DNA of 64,000 nucleotides from Helicoverpa zea (GCF_022581195.2 NC_061459.1:12524001-12588000); one strand, 5' to 3'; shown: positions 12,135-23,818, numbered from the stretch's first letter. The notes: a model not told the origin generated them from the letters alone. Program-made: numbers and translations.

Positions 12135-13047
12135 AACAGTCAAGTGATTGGTCGGTATCAGACCAACTAAAAACTTTGATTAATTTCATGGTTTTCTTAA
12201 CAAAAAATCCTTTATTCGGGCCAACTGTCGGCCGACTGTTTAGTCTACAGTCTAAGTCTAGTTAGTACAAAGAAGAGCTTTCCGGGTTAGTTCACCTGTC
12301 TTTTTGTTCGTGTGGTTAAGAGGATTGCTTGGGTTTTATGTTGTTTGTGGTTCTATTCTAAGAATACAATGTCAAGTGTTACATTTGTCATGTTATATAG
12401 GTCGCAGATTTTCACAGGTCTATAGATACTATATACTAGTGAAGGTACAAACATAGTTCATGAAAGAAAATATGAGAAAGAATTATATGAGAAAGAATTA
12501 TATGACAAATAGTCTTACAAAACTTTTACAGGTACTTGAAGTACCTAATACCAAGAATTGCATATGCAATATTATGCTAAACTGCATTTGTCTACATAAT
12601 TTAACCAACTTATAAATAACGTACCACGTTTTAAAAAAATATTAACTGTAGGCAGACCATATTTTCAGAATGATCACCTGCCTAGCCTTTTCAGAATATA
12701 CACGTTAAAGAAGATAAATGATATAACGGCCTAGTTGTAGTCTTATCTCTCATGCGATGTCTATCAACCCACACTACGCTTGTGTATGAATAACGCATCT
12801 TTTATGAAAAAGTCTGCCTCATTGAATAGGCGGATTATTTTATGAGTTAAGCCCTACGTTAGAAATTAAATAGATCTTATATTTTTTGTGCTAAATCCTC
12901 TTAAAGTTACGTGTGTTTGTCGTTATTGTTATTTGTGTGATGTTTTAATTCTGAGATCTTTTTGAAAATATTAGAGCATCATTCATATTTTCTATGAATT
13001 TCTTTTTGAAACAATTACCGGTGATTGTATTTAATAATAATAATAAG
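12135..13047. other. spacer with a short tandem repeat
   Basis: Mostly featureless. Near 12465-12505 the unit 'atatgagaaagaatt' occurs twice in tandem. No gene seen. Confidence 0.5.
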
Positions 13048-13143
13048 TCGCCGGAAAGCAGTGTATGCGGGTTGCTGTAGATCGAACAAAGTGGGGAACC
13101 TTGGGAGAGGCCTTTGTCCAGCAGTGGACGTCTTTTGGCTGAC
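13048..13143 (+). repeat. LINE/SINE 3' tail ('ccagcagtggacgtc' type)
   Basis: Contains 'gggagaggcctttgtccagc' followed by 'agtggacgtcttttggctga', a very common lepidopteran retroelement 3' end. It is truncated, with no coding sequence upstream. Confidence 0.7.
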
Positions 13144-15010
13144 ACTGCGACAATCGCAATGTATCTTTTTCTTTCATATTTCTCTGTCTGACATTAATCT
13201 CTTACGATTTTTTTTATAGCCATACACACAATCTGTCCAATGATATCTGGTCTTCTTCCTTTACATTATTATCCATACCTTTCTTACAACATGATATCCG
13301 ATACAAAGTCAAAGGTTAAAAACTAGTCATAGGCCAATGAAAGTCTATAGAACAAAACAATTGCAAACCACTTCCTTAATACCTTCTCCATACAAGTGTT
13401 TGTTACTAACACAGCATTTATCTACAAACCATACGTCGCGTGATATTAGCCACGCTAGGGCATCGCTTTACACTTGCCGTTTCATACTGTCATGCAACGC
13501 AACTATGATGACATTATCGTACAATCTATACTTTACGTCCGCCATTATAGAGCGACGAATATTTTTGTAGGTAATGGTGAAACATTTTTTGTGTTGTTTG
13601 GGTAAGATTTTTTTTTGTTGGGTCAATATATAATTTGTTGGTTTGGATTTTGCATAGTGGTTTCCAAATCTGCATTTGATCGATTTTTGAAAAAAAGTCT
13701 GAAAATTCTGTCAGAATTCGAATAAAGTTTACCCAATGCCATTTGCTATGGCTAAGGAGAAAATGATTTCTTGGAATGAAAAATCATAACATTCGAAAGA
13801 AAAATGTGACTATTACAATTTAAATATTATTTGGAACTATTCTGGAGTGTAGACTGTATAAATACAGATTGATAGATTTATAAGCATAAAATAATCGACA
13901 ATTTAGAAAAAAAAGGGTTGGTAAATCCTTAACACAATATAATTTTTAAACAACGAAATTTTATTTTAGAGTAAAATAATGTTTCCGCCAAGATAGCTAC
14001 AGCCGTATTAAACCGTAGTTCCTACTCAATTAATTCAGAAACCCCTCATCGAAAATCTCATAAACATGTTTTCATACCGATGAATATTCAATAGGAAACG
14101 TGTAGGTACAAACAACACGTTTTACCGTTAAAACTCTAAACTTAGTTCAAAACGGGCCGGTGTTTAGTTATTTTAAACACGCACGAAGCATAAAAAGCTT
14201 TGCCATGTATTGCAAATGCATATCTGTAGAATTTGTTGCACAATTGATTTAAAGTTTTTTTCAAAATGTTCTGCATTCATATCGTGGGTTGGTTTCATAC
14301 TTTCCAACAGTTTAAATAAAGTTCTAAAATGCTTAATGAACTAAGGTTTTTTATAAACTGCGGATTCTAGAACACACTTTGTACCATACTGCTTACGTCA
14401 TATTTTTGCTTTCATTGTTTTAGCTAGAGTGGGATAGAGTTATAGCAGTTGTAGAGCGCTATCTCTTTTTCGCAACGGAATTACAACGAGGGAGATTTCT
14501 TTCATTGGCGTCACGTGTCACATCTAGACATGAGCTTTGTACGTCTTTTACGTGGTTTAATTTTGTTCCCTTTATGCTTTTTTATCATTTATTATCAAAG
14601 CTTTTTATTGTAAATCGCCTATGTAGATTAAAATTTATTGTTTACGTTATGATCTTGTTAAAAAATTAACACAACTTATTTTTCTGACAGGAATTCGATA
14701 AAAGTTAATCGTCGCTTAACCTGTACTTGTGCATTATCAAGTTCTCCTTAAATAAGCTTTTTATTGAAATTCGATTATCACAAAGAATACACAATTACGG
14801 AAAACACAAAATATTTTAACAATCAAAATACGTTAAGCGATGCCCACTAAAATCCGCACAAATAATCCCAAAATCAGCTTACAGCTTATTAAAATGTTCA
14901 ATAAACCATCGAGTAATCACATGAATATTTAACCTTTCGACCTTCCAGCCATGAGCTGTTGAAAATAGGTTAGTAAGGCATTGTGCTAACCTATCATATT
15001 TTGCAGTCAG
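13144..15010. other. no recognised feature
   Basis: About 1.9 kb of AT-rich DNA. The frame at 13337-13570 (77 codons) has no recognisable motif. Around 14430-14530 a slightly GC-richer patch holds 'gagcgctatctc' and 'tcacgtgtca' (an E-box), with no other support for a regulatory role. Confidence 0.45.
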
Positions 15011-15013
15011 TAA

Positions 15014-15562
15014 GGCCGGCAATACACGGACCGCTTGAAGCAGTCAGGGGCGACAGCTTCAAGCTGCGAGTGCTCAGTGAACTGCTGAACTGTTCTATGG
15101 ACGCACATAGACCCGGCGCCCATTATCGGCATCGACAAGGAACAGGATCTTTCAGCATACTACATGCAAGCGCACACTGTCGGAAACTATGCTTTGGAAT
15201 GCTGCAGCGTTCTTAAGGATGACGAGGCGTCCCCGATGAGCTTTCCCCGAGTGGTGCCGCGGCGCCAGCGGTGTACCGAAGGATGCCGAAGCACCCCGTA
15301 GCATTCTTAAGGCTACCGATACAGCAGCCTCAAGCATAACATATATTTTTGTTATTACGACCATATATTAAAATGGAAATTTCTACTTTATTGTCATTAT
15401 GTTAATGTATATTGCTATTTGCTACATAAAATCCTCAGTCGTGCCGATGCCGATAATGGGCGCCGGGCCTATGTGCGTCCATAGAACTCTGCAGTTCACT
15501 GTGCACTCGCAGCTTGAAGCCGTCGCCCCTGACTGCTTCAAGCGGTCCGTGTATTGCCGGCC
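15014..15562. mobile_element. PIF/Harbinger-like MITE with long TIRs, 549 bp
   Basis: Terminal arms of roughly 120-130 bp are inverted copies: left from 'ggccggcaatacacggacc', right ending 'ggtccgtgtattgccggcc'. Both ends are flanked by TAA (15011-15013 and 15563-15565), the 3-bp TWA duplication typical of PIF/Harbinger transposases. The interior is GC-rich and non-coding. Small frames over the arms (14983-15216, 15152-15364, 15399-15653) mirror each other and are artefacts. The superfamily assignment rests on TSD and TIR alone. Confidence 0.8.
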
Positions 15563-15565
15563 TAA

Positions 15566-16814
15566 GTTTAAATCCTATATTATGCAACAAGTAAGCAAGG
15601 GGTGGGTCTATGTTCGTGTGATCGTAGCTTTTCGTACTTATAAGTCTGCTTGAAATGGTGGTACTTAATGAAGGATTTTCAGGATGGTGCAGTTAATATA
15701 ATGTTACTGCGAATTTGGCTGTGTTTGATGAATTTAGATTCTATACTAACTTATAATGCTGAAAAGTCCATTTGCTAGAACGCCCTATATTCAGGAACGG
15801 TTCGATATGTAAAATTCTTTCCGTGCCCATAGCCCAGTTATAGAGGTTGGCCATAATTAGACTATTTTCATGGGTGCGCGAAGTAATTGTCACAGGATGT
15901 GGGTGGAATCTAGTATTAAAAAAATATATAGGTATGTATTGTTGGGAAATTGTCCTAATGGCAATTATTTCACGACATTTATGAGGTTCAAAAATTTCCT
16001 TGTATTACACACACAAATATCAGAATAAATAGCTATGCATATTCAACATATTAAATTCATATTACGTTTTGTTTTTATCAAACAAAAAATTATCCCATTA
16101 TTGAATTAAAATTAATGAATCGTTATACATATTATTCATGCCAATTCAACCTCAAAATTAGTTTTAAGCCTTTTAAGCGTCATTAAATATTTGCGCCAAT
16201 ATGTCAATGCCGTAACTCCACGAATGTATGTAAAATTTAAAACAATTCCATTTAGTCTGTGTTTAAAATAATTATTTTAATTTGGCAGAATGGCAACGTT
16301 GCATCAGTGATGCGCATTTAATTACATACATTAACATTTTTTCAATAACCTAATGCAATGCGACGTTGCCATCCCGCTCTATCTTTTTCTCATTAGTCAA
16401 CGTGCAATTGGGGTCCGTTTTTTTGCCATTCGCTTAGTTTCAATTTCAATTTCAGCTTCATAAAGTTGTGAAGAATAGTGGAAAGCAAACCTTTGACTTC
16501 TGGCCTTTTTATTAAACTGAAAAGTTGTTTGTTTACTTAAACAACTAATTTCTGTAATTAACTTTATTTTTGCCTAGTAGGTACAGCTTTTCAGTGCTAT
16601 AAACTTTTAAAGACAGCTGCGTAGACAGTTAATAAAATTGTCGTCCAAATTGCCAGATAACTGAGTAGATGTATAAATGAACATTGTCTTGAAGCAAAAA
16701 AATCTATGAAATGACCTTGCTGTACCGCAACTAAAATAACAGGATCAAGGGTGCAAAAGCAATTCATAGCTAGTTCCCCATTAATTATTACCTAACTTGA
16801 TAATGGACTTATGC
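15566..16814. other. spacer with one imperfect inverted repeat
   Basis: Mostly featureless. 'atggcaacgttgcat' at about 16289-16303 pairs imperfectly with 'atgcgacgttgccat' at about 16357-16371, around 50-70 bp apart. Nothing else supported. Confidence 0.45.
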
Positions 16815-17828
16815 AACAATTAATTATTGACGGCCTTCAAATTAATCTTACGTGGGCAAATTCATTGACATGCATTCGAAAAACATACATGTTGCATCAC
16901 TACCACCTCTAAGTTTGAATGGGGTTCAGATTGACTACGCTAATACAGCAAAAAACCTGGGTATTACACTTGATATAAACTTATCGTGGACAGCTCAAGT
17001 CAATGAAGTTAGTCGTAAAGTTTACTGCACTTTCCATGCGCTGAAATGCCTTCAATACTTTTTGCCCTTGAAAACCAAAATATCTCTTGCTCAGACTCTC
17101 ATCCAACCCATCATAGATTACGCCGATGCCTGTTATCTGGATGCCACTGAGGAGCTTTTAAATAAACTTGAGCGCTTGCAAAATCTTTGTATACGTTTTG
17201 TTTTCAATCTTAAAAAGTATGATCATGTCTCACACTTTCGCAAGGAACTCAAGTGGCTCCCAATTCGTCTTCGCAGGAACACTCGCATTTTGTGTCTTCT
17301 TTTTAATATCCTCTTTAATCCTAAATCTCCTTCGTACCTGCGGGAACGTTTCTCCTTTCTTCGCTCACCTGATGCGTCCTGCAGGACACATCTCAAATCC
17401 CTTCTTAAATTCCCTTCCCACACCACTGACTTCTACTCCTACTCCTTCACCGTGCACGCTGTACGGCTGTGGAATAAGTTGCCGCCTGAGGTGAGGAGCT
17501 GCCAGACTGTTGCTGTGTTTAAACGCAAGTTGAAAGAACACTATCTTTCCTCTCTGTCATAGATGTATATAGTATTTATTTTATATTTATATATATATAT
17601 ATGTATTTAAGTAGTTTATGTTAGTATATTGTATATAGTTATATTGGTTATATCTTCTTTCTTTTTACACTGTCTATCTGTACCTATCTCTTCTATTTCT
17701 AACTCTCCCATAACGGGCCTGCTGGAAGAAATTTCATTAGAGATAAGCTGTGCCCTTGTACAATTTTTTCCTATTATTTATTATTGTTTGTGTTCTATGT
17801 GTACAAAAGTGTTAAATAAATGCAATTA
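16815..17828 (+). mobile_element. 5'-truncated non-LTR retrotransposon (Jockey/CR1-like group)
   Basis: Holds a C-terminal RT fragment and a 3' UTR with 'gagataagctgtgcccttg' that ends near 'gtgttaaataaatgcaatt', including an AATAAA signal. The upstream half of the RT and the endonuclease are missing. The closest relative in the window is 10300-11463, to which the protein aligns along its whole length, but the 3' UTRs differ. It therefore belongs to a related but separate subfamily. Confidence 0.85.
16825..17562 (+). pseudogene. reverse transcriptase C-terminal fragment, frameshifted at its start
   Basis: The long frame runs from 16852 to the stop at 17562. It carries AKNLGITLDINLSW, DYADACYLDATEELL, KLERLQNLCIRFVFNL, YDHVSHFRKELKWLP and AVRLWNKLP, all collinear with the fragment at 10597-11463. 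The stretch just upstream (about 16826-16860) encodes the matching 'LTWANS' segment, but in another frame, so a frameshift separates them. The YADD catalytic motif is missing. The copy cannot transpose on its own. Overlapping frames at 17168-17494 (+) and 17223-17426 (-) are shadows. Confidence 0.85.
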
Positions 17829-17959
17829 AGTTATACATGTGTGTTGTATCAGCCCAAGATATTAATATTTTACAATTACAAGCCTTAAGAATTAATAAAT
17901 ATGGAAATGACTTTTTTCTTCCAAACTATTGCAATGAAGACTCTTTTTAAAAACGAATT

Positions 17960-18126
17960 GCAATTCTTAAATAAAACGTCTTCAATAATATACCTAAAAT
18001 CTTTTCCTAAGCCTGACAAATACAATGCCGAAAACCGCTTCAAAATCGATTCAGCCAAACGCGAGAAAATCGCCGCACGAACATTCAAATTGAGCACCTC
18101 TATTCTTGAGGTCGGTTAAAAAAACA
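17960..18126 (+). repeat. non-LTR 3' tail ending in the 'gaggtcggttaaaaa' motif
   Basis: Contains 'cgcttcaaaatcgattcagc' and 'acattcaaattgagcacc', then 'gaggtcggttaaaaaa'. This is a degenerate version of the lepidopteran tail that usually reads 'gagaacctcctcctttttt...gaagtcggttaaaa'. The same motif appears inverted at 26945. Confidence 0.6.
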
Positions 18127-20620
18127 CACACTACTTTTCCCGTTTAACGAAGTGCAAAATCGGAAATTCGTAAGTGGCTGATCAAAAATACCGCTATGGG
18201 TATCGGAATACCCGACGGTATTCTATTTTCTACGGTATTTTCATCGGCTTCCTTCGGCCCGAGTGTGTTATTTTTTCGCTTACCATATCGAATTTTAAAA
18301 TACGTTTTGTGGTAAGAGGCCAAAGTGCAAACCAAAAAAAAACTTTTCGTGTTACCTGTGAGGAATTTATTGCTAGTTATATAAATATGAAACTAATATT
18401 TTTTTATTTTATAAACTAAAATTCAAACTATATGAAAAATGTAAGTTCATTTTCAAATTAAACGATGATCGGTTCATTAACAGTGTCGAGATTATATTTT
18501 TTGGATTTTTTATTGCAACGAAACATTTTAGAATTTTAACAAAAAAACAAATTAAAAAATATTCCACGTACTTTTTGATACAACATTCCGTTAAAAATAT
18601 TAATAGTTGTAAAATTTTAACAATAGAACTTAAAACTTAATTTAATTATTCTGTATGAAGAGTAACGGAAAGAGTTTCATTTATAACTATCTTTTTATTA
18701 TAAGGCTAAATGTTATTGACCTCTTGACGGTAATTTTTTTACTCAGTCTCCAGTTTTCGTCTGTTTTACTGGTTGACTGCGTAATGCCTTTTTGTGCCTT
18801 TTATTCGTGTAAAAAGGGTACAAAGGGATGTGCCAGTTCATTAGGGTTGTCCATTTCAATTTTTCATCGATGATTTCTGGATTTTTAACTTCCTTGCTTT
18901 GTGAATGGTTGATTGTCAAGTGTTTTGTAAGAGATGAAAAGTTATGGAAGAAATTGGATTGTATTCAACTGTTGCTGTACTCTATGTACCTATGTATTTA
19001 CTTTGAAAAATAATTGCGTAAATATTCAGCTATGTTTTGTATTTCATTTACAGCGGCTTATCAAAGAGGTAGTCAAAGCTTTCCTTAACTGTGTATATAA
19101 ACTATCAATGTTCACAACAAGTTCTTTAAACCCAAAATCATCTTACACCATCACCCGTCCTTCACACTTCCCAAAAATTAATTCACGACACATTATCACA
19201 TGAATAAGCTACTGATTTGGCAGTTTCCGGCCCTTTAGACACAATAATATATTATTATTATTTCCTCTACGCCCTTGAAAGCCCGTGTTAGTGGCCCCGC
19301 CTTATAGTGCGTGATCATACAAAATGTAAGTTGGCAACACGCGACCGGCCACTGGTATTGTCAAAGATTAAGTGAATGCCGCTCGAGTACAACGCTTGTT
19401 CTCACGATAGGGGCTTTTTTTAAATTTTCCTTTGTTGCTAGTTATTCGGAATTTTTAGGTGTTGATGAGTGAAAGTTATATTGGGTTACTTGCTATGCTG
19501 CTGGTCGGCTTTTTAAGGTTCAAGGAATGACTTCTATGTACGATTTTAAACTTGTACTTTAATTTAATCCTGGGTTTTTTTAACTGGGTCGAATAACTTC
19601 ATCTATTTTTCATCATAATCTGTTGGGAACCTGGGTAACAGTAATTTAGAAACTTTGCAATAAACTTTCAAAAGTTATAATTAAATTAATATTTAAAAGA
19701 GAAAGGTAAAAATAACACAGGTTAATTAAACAAAACCTCATCAGCATTGCAGAAATGAAATAAACAATCGTTTTATATACATTCGGTGTATATGTAAACA
19801 ATAAATAAATAACGACGTCCATCATTTTTCTCTCCAAAGGACTGATAATAATTTATTCTGATGAAGGTTTGACAACTCATTTCACAGTTTTATCCGTTCA
19901 TACGCGAGATCGAAAGGAATTGTGATAATATATTATATGTATACTGTTTGTATGATATGTATACCATTTATATGATATGTATACATGAGTATATATGAAC
20001 CGGTTATGTGTATATCTAATTTTGTTATTGCTTTTGTAACATTATTGCACGTTTGCGAAAAAAATTGAAAAGATATGAAAGAAACAAGGAAACGCTTTAT
20101 GATTGAAGAAAAGGAAAATTATGTTACGTCAGAATGATTAAATATCATGAAAATTTGAGGCAGCACATTGCTTTATACCGGGCAGTTGTATAGACATTAT
20201 CACTATAAAAAAATATTTTACGTATTTATTTTGTCTTCAACAATCAAATTTTTTAACGATGAAAAAGCCACCACTTAAAACGGACCTTAATTTTCAATTA
20301 TATTAAAACTAATGAAATTTTTGATACCAGTATCAAAACCCAGTTAATTTCCTTCAATTAGCTTCTGCTTTGTTGTAAGGGTATCATCGAAACTTGTCTA
20401 AAACAGTTAAAACAGAATTATTATGTAAGTGACAGAGCCAGGGAAAACAAGTTAACTCTTAACGGTTTAACAAACCCACTTAATTACAGACTTAACGGGT
20501 TTTTAGACGTTTTTGCTTTCTGTTTCAAACTAAAGGGGAGTTGGCCTGAATTTTGTAATTATAACTTGATTTGGATTCCGGGTATTTAGTTCCTTGACCA
20601 TTTAATAATAACTAATAATA
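18127..20620. other. mostly featureless; small GC-richer patch and short tandem repeat
   Basis: Long AT-rich stretch. At about 19280-19420 a GC-richer patch ('ccccgccttatagtgcg', 'cgcgaccggccactgg') could be regulatory, but nothing confirms it. At about 19935-19985 the unit 'tatgatatgtatac' repeats. Frames at 18655-18873 and 18934-19203 have no recognisable domain. Confidence 0.45.
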
Positions 20621-20632
20621 ATAACTTTATTT

Positions 20633-20981
20633 AGTATCTCGACTTAGCGCACGAGGTTGTCGCCATGTGGAGTGTCGACACGGCTGTTGTTGTGCCGATT
20701 GTCGTTACGGCCAATGGTTTAATAGCCAAGAGCCTCGACGAACACCTCAGGAGGCTCTCGTTGGGCGGCTGGATCAGGGGACTGATTCAGAAGGCAGTAC
20801 TCCTTGATACGGCACGTATTGTGAGGAGGTTTCTGTCTCTGGGACCCTAACCACCGGTACCTTGGACCCTGTGCCCGATATCGGTGGCAACCTATTTTTT
20901 ATATTTTTAAATGTTTTTTATTTTTATATTTAATATTTAAAAATGTAAATTATATGCTTGAAAATAAATAATAATATGAAC
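20633..20981 (+). mobile_element. 5'-truncated non-LTR retrotransposon, third type
   Basis: A 349-bp insertion bounded by a 12-bp direct repeat, ataactttattt (20621-20632 and 20982-20993). It encodes only the last ~70 residues of a retrotransposon polyprotein and then an AT-rich 3' UTR with AATAAATAATAAT. The perfect TSD and the remaining open frame suggest a fairly recent insertion. Confidence 0.75.
20635..20850 (+). pseudogene. C-terminal fragment of a non-LTR retrotransposon polyprotein
   Basis: The open frame continues upstream of its first ATG (20665). It encodes DLAHEVVAMWSVDTAVVVPI, then ANGLIAKSLDEHL and KAVLLDTARIVRRFLSL, ending at a TAA at 20848-20850. The pattern 'V.PIVV.A.G.I.K.L...L' plus 'QKAVLL.TARIVRRFL' is the C-terminal signature that I associate with non-LTR polyproteins unlike the Jockey/CR1 group (possibly R4/Dong-related or another clade). 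The catalytic parts of RT and endonuclease are missing. No host function. Confidence 0.65.
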
Positions 20982-21227
20982 ATAACTTTATTTCACAAAA
21001 ATACAGATTTTACATGTTTTATATGAACACAGTTAAATGACCTTCGGTAGTAACACAATGTTATATAAACTTAGACTTGAATCTGTATACAAAACGGGAA
21101 GCCCTGCCTCTCAAACTAGGAAACCTGTATCTTGAGAGACAGTGATTCGGTTTGTTACTGTGCTGTTTTGTTTATTACGATAATGCTATACTAATATTAT
21201 AATGTTCAAGTGTTTTTTTTTTTGGAT

Positions 21228-21330
21228 GCGCTAACCTCAGGAACTACTGGGCCGATTTGAAAAATTCTTTAAGTCGTATCTAGGCTACAGGCTACTTTCA
21301 TCTAAGTGTGCCAACTAGTTATGTTTAAGA
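21228..21330 (-). repeat. RTE-type 3' tail fragment, family C
   Basis: 'gcgctaacctcaggaactac' followed by 'ccgatttgaaaaattcttt' and 'ctacaggctact' is the reverse orientation of the family at 43880-44075. Truncated. Confidence 0.6.
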
Positions 21331-22639
21331 CACGTGTTGAGAAAAATTTTAAGGGTCAACAATAAACCACCATTTCGAGTAGGCTAAATCCTATTCACTA
21401 GCACATTTATAACAAGAAATCTTTATTTCGCGAATTTGATAACATGACATACTTTATTTAAAACTTGACTCGTTTTTTTTTAAAGAAGTGAGAATTCTAA
21501 GGGTGAAAAGATTAATAGCCTAGTCATTTTCTCTGTTCGCGTCGTGATTCGCGTGGCGTGAATATAAATAAACCTCATTTTTACTACACTTTCTTACTGG
21601 CTTCTACTAAAATGTTTATTTATGTTTTTAGCTTTATGGCGCATATCTTCCGGTCTTAGTAAATCCTATTTTTACGAAGTCTTATATTCTAAGTTAATAA
21701 ATCCTAAATGTATTTAGGACCTTTCAGATTTTTTGATTAAAGTTACGGTACGTTTCTAGGTTAGAGTTGAAACACGGTTTTTACATTGTTAGGCAAAACG
21801 GTGGTGCCGTTCTATTAGCCTATAGCAGGCATAATTTAGCTCGCTATTAAGATAAGGGTTTTTAGAATCGGTTCATAGGTTTGTTAACCCTACAACTACA
21901 TACATACCTAATAGTGGCGAAGGGTGGTTTAATGAAATAGGGAAGCCGCAGCAAAAAAAAACTGGGGGGGGGAGTACTCAGGGACGGGGGGGGGGAGAGG
22001 TAATGGAGGTAACTTCTCAGTCCACCTTTTAGCACTGAATGAGAGATTGATAGTTTGAACATGTTTTCTCGAGGAATTCGGCAGATTATTAATATCTATA
22101 AAACTTTATTCCATAAACTACCTACTTACTAGAATCTGAGAAAAGTTGGCACTAGAAACGATATACACAACGGCCTGTTAGCCATTGATATTTATTGTAT
22201 AGGAATACATTTTATGTTTCATAAATCCGTCACGACTTTAGTAATTTTAATATTGACGTAATATTGATAGGTAATTCATCCGTGTTAAATCATCAAGTTT
22301 TATAATACGTTTTCTCAAAACTTAACCTTGAAAAACAAGTTTCTTCCTAAAGTAAATAATTTGTCAGAACACAGTATAATGCGATCAATGCTATCCTAGT
22401 TAAGTTTTAAAAGTAGGTTCACTAAAAAGAAACCTGATGCAAACTGTCTACTTACCAAAGTTACTCATTTCAAAGTAAGTCCCTCTATTTTCACTACATA
22501 ATACACGCACGAACTATGTTATTTCCAAATGATACACACTAATAAATTAAATTAATACAACGAACAAATTGTGAATTATATTATCTAAAACAAAATAAGA
22601 ACAATGAGAGTGAATTTGTCTGATTTGTTTGTTTACGTA
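21331..22639. other. no gene; G-run tract inside
   Basis: AT-rich apart from the G-rich tract at 21964-21999. The frame at 21862-22062 (-) is a translation across that tract and is not meaningful. Confidence 0.45.
21964..21999 (+). repeat. G-run tract with quadruplex potential
   Basis: Two long G runs (9 and 10 G) with a short GGG and further Gs between and after them in 36 bases. The plus strand could form a G-quadruplex. It is highly unusual in this AT-rich window. Confidence 0.6.
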
Positions 22640-22865
22640 TTTGAGAGCTCTAAGCGCTGTCACTCGCGCGTAGACAGATATAGCTACTCTACTCTTGACG
22701 CGTTCTTTCTCGTTCACTCGCGAGTTTTGATTGGCTGGAAGCCGCTCCGTGAGCCGGCTTACCGCTCGCCCATATGCCGCGAACATCGCGCGGCGCGGCG
22801 TGGATGACGTCACGCAAGCGTAGTTTTGTATGGAGGAGTAAGCTGAGACGCTTACCGGCTTGTTT
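22640..22865. promoter_or_regulatory. CpG-rich patch with CRE palindrome
   Basis: A sharply GC- and CpG-rich block ('cactcgcgcgtag', 'cgcgcggcgcggcg') contains a full CRE palindrome TGACGTCA at 22805-22812 and an inverted CCAAT box (attgg 22730-22734) about 70 bp away. This would suit a promoter. It may equally be a GC-rich mobile element, since no transcript feature is visible. The 118-codon minus-strand frame over it (22547-22903) looks like a product of the composition. Confidence 0.35.
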
Positions 22866-23189
22866 AGGTTAGGAGCAAAATGTTTCAAGTAATTTATAGA
22901 CAAAAAAAAAATTACGGTGGTAGGTAGGCGTTTTGTTAGACCTACATATTTAAATTGTGTGCTTTAAATGATTATATTAATTATACATATACATACCTAT
23001 ATTATTAATTATACCTATGCTTCTAACTTGAAATACGAAAGGGAAGCCGACGGGAATCGGCTTATAGGGACGCCTCGCCACTGATACCTAAACTGTAGTA
23101 AACACTTACATTGTGAGTGAAAATTTAAAATTTACCGATATTAGATTATAAATGTAAAAGTTGGTTTATTTGTTATATTCACCCTGAAC
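22866..23189. other. no recognised feature
   Basis: AT-rich spacer. Confidence 0.5.
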
Positions 23190-23191
23190 TA

Positions 23192-23418
23192 TAGTTCGGC
23201 CATTCAGAGAATGCGTTCCTGACACGTCGCGATTGAACTGACGACGTAACTTTGCAATGGCGTTGCAGTTACGATAAAAATATTTTTGCTGGTTGTTTAC
23301 CGTTTTAACAATTGAGGAGCATTAAAACAACATTATTATATCAATAATCAATGAATGTAGTTACGTCGTCAGTTCAATCGCGACGTGTCAGGAACGCATT
23401 CTCTGAATGGCCGAACTA
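23192..23418. mobile_element. 227-bp mariner-like MITE, copy 1
   Basis: TIRs of about 60 bp start 'tagttcggccattcagag' and end in the inverse. TA lies outside both ends (23190-23191 and 23419-23420), as expected for Tc1/mariner targets. The interior is AT-rich and non-coding. The copy at 48036-48262 has the same length and reads identical base for base, so both are recent. It must have been mobilised in trans because no transposase is present. Confidence 0.85.
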
Positions 23419-23432
23419 TAATTGTCTTGGCA

Positions 23433-23818
23433 TCATCCTCCGAGCCTTTTCCCAAACTATGTTGGGGTCGGCTTCCAGTCTAACCGGATTCAGCTGAATA
23501 CCAGTGCTTTACAAGAAGCGACTGCCTATCTGACCTCCTCAACCCAGTTACCCGGGCAACCCGATACCCCTTGGTTAGACTGGTGTCAGACTTACTGGCT
23601 TCTCACTACCCGTAACGACTGCCAAGGATGTTCAATGACAGCCGGGACCTGCAGTTTAACGTGCTATCCGAAACACAGTCATTGGTGTCTAAGATATACT
23701 TAGAAAGTACATACAAACTTAGAAAAGTTGCATTGGTACTTGCCTGACCTGGAATCGAACCCGCGCCCTCATACTCGAGAGGTTGGTTCTTTGCCCACTA
23801 GGCCACCACGACTTTAAC
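23433..23818 (-). mobile_element. full-length tRNA-derived SINE with T1 tail
   Basis: On the minus strand: head with A-box 'tggcctagtgggc' and B-box 'gggttcgattcc', body 'tgcaacttttctaagtttg', then T1 tail ending 'aggatgatg'. A 14-bp direct repeat taattgtcttggca (23419-23432 and 23819-23832) flanks it. The left TSD copy includes the TA of the neighbouring MITE, so the SINE landed exactly against that MITE. A near-identical copy lies at 36991-37370. Frame 23422-23703 is a by-product. Confidence 0.9.

Noticed and set aside
11852..12136. 94-codon ORF and the opposing 67-codon frame
   Set aside because: Both lie within the SINE at 11793-12125; tRNA-derived and non-coding.
17168..17494. 108-codon ORF overlapping the RT fragment
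   Set aside because: Shadow frame of the reverse transcriptase at 16825-17562.
22547..22903. 118-codon minus-strand ORF
   Set aside because: Starts and ends outside a GC-rich patch that lowers stop frequency; no recognisable domain.
23422..23703. 93-codon ORF
   Set aside because: Reads through the tail and body of the SINE at 23433-23818 in reverse orientation.
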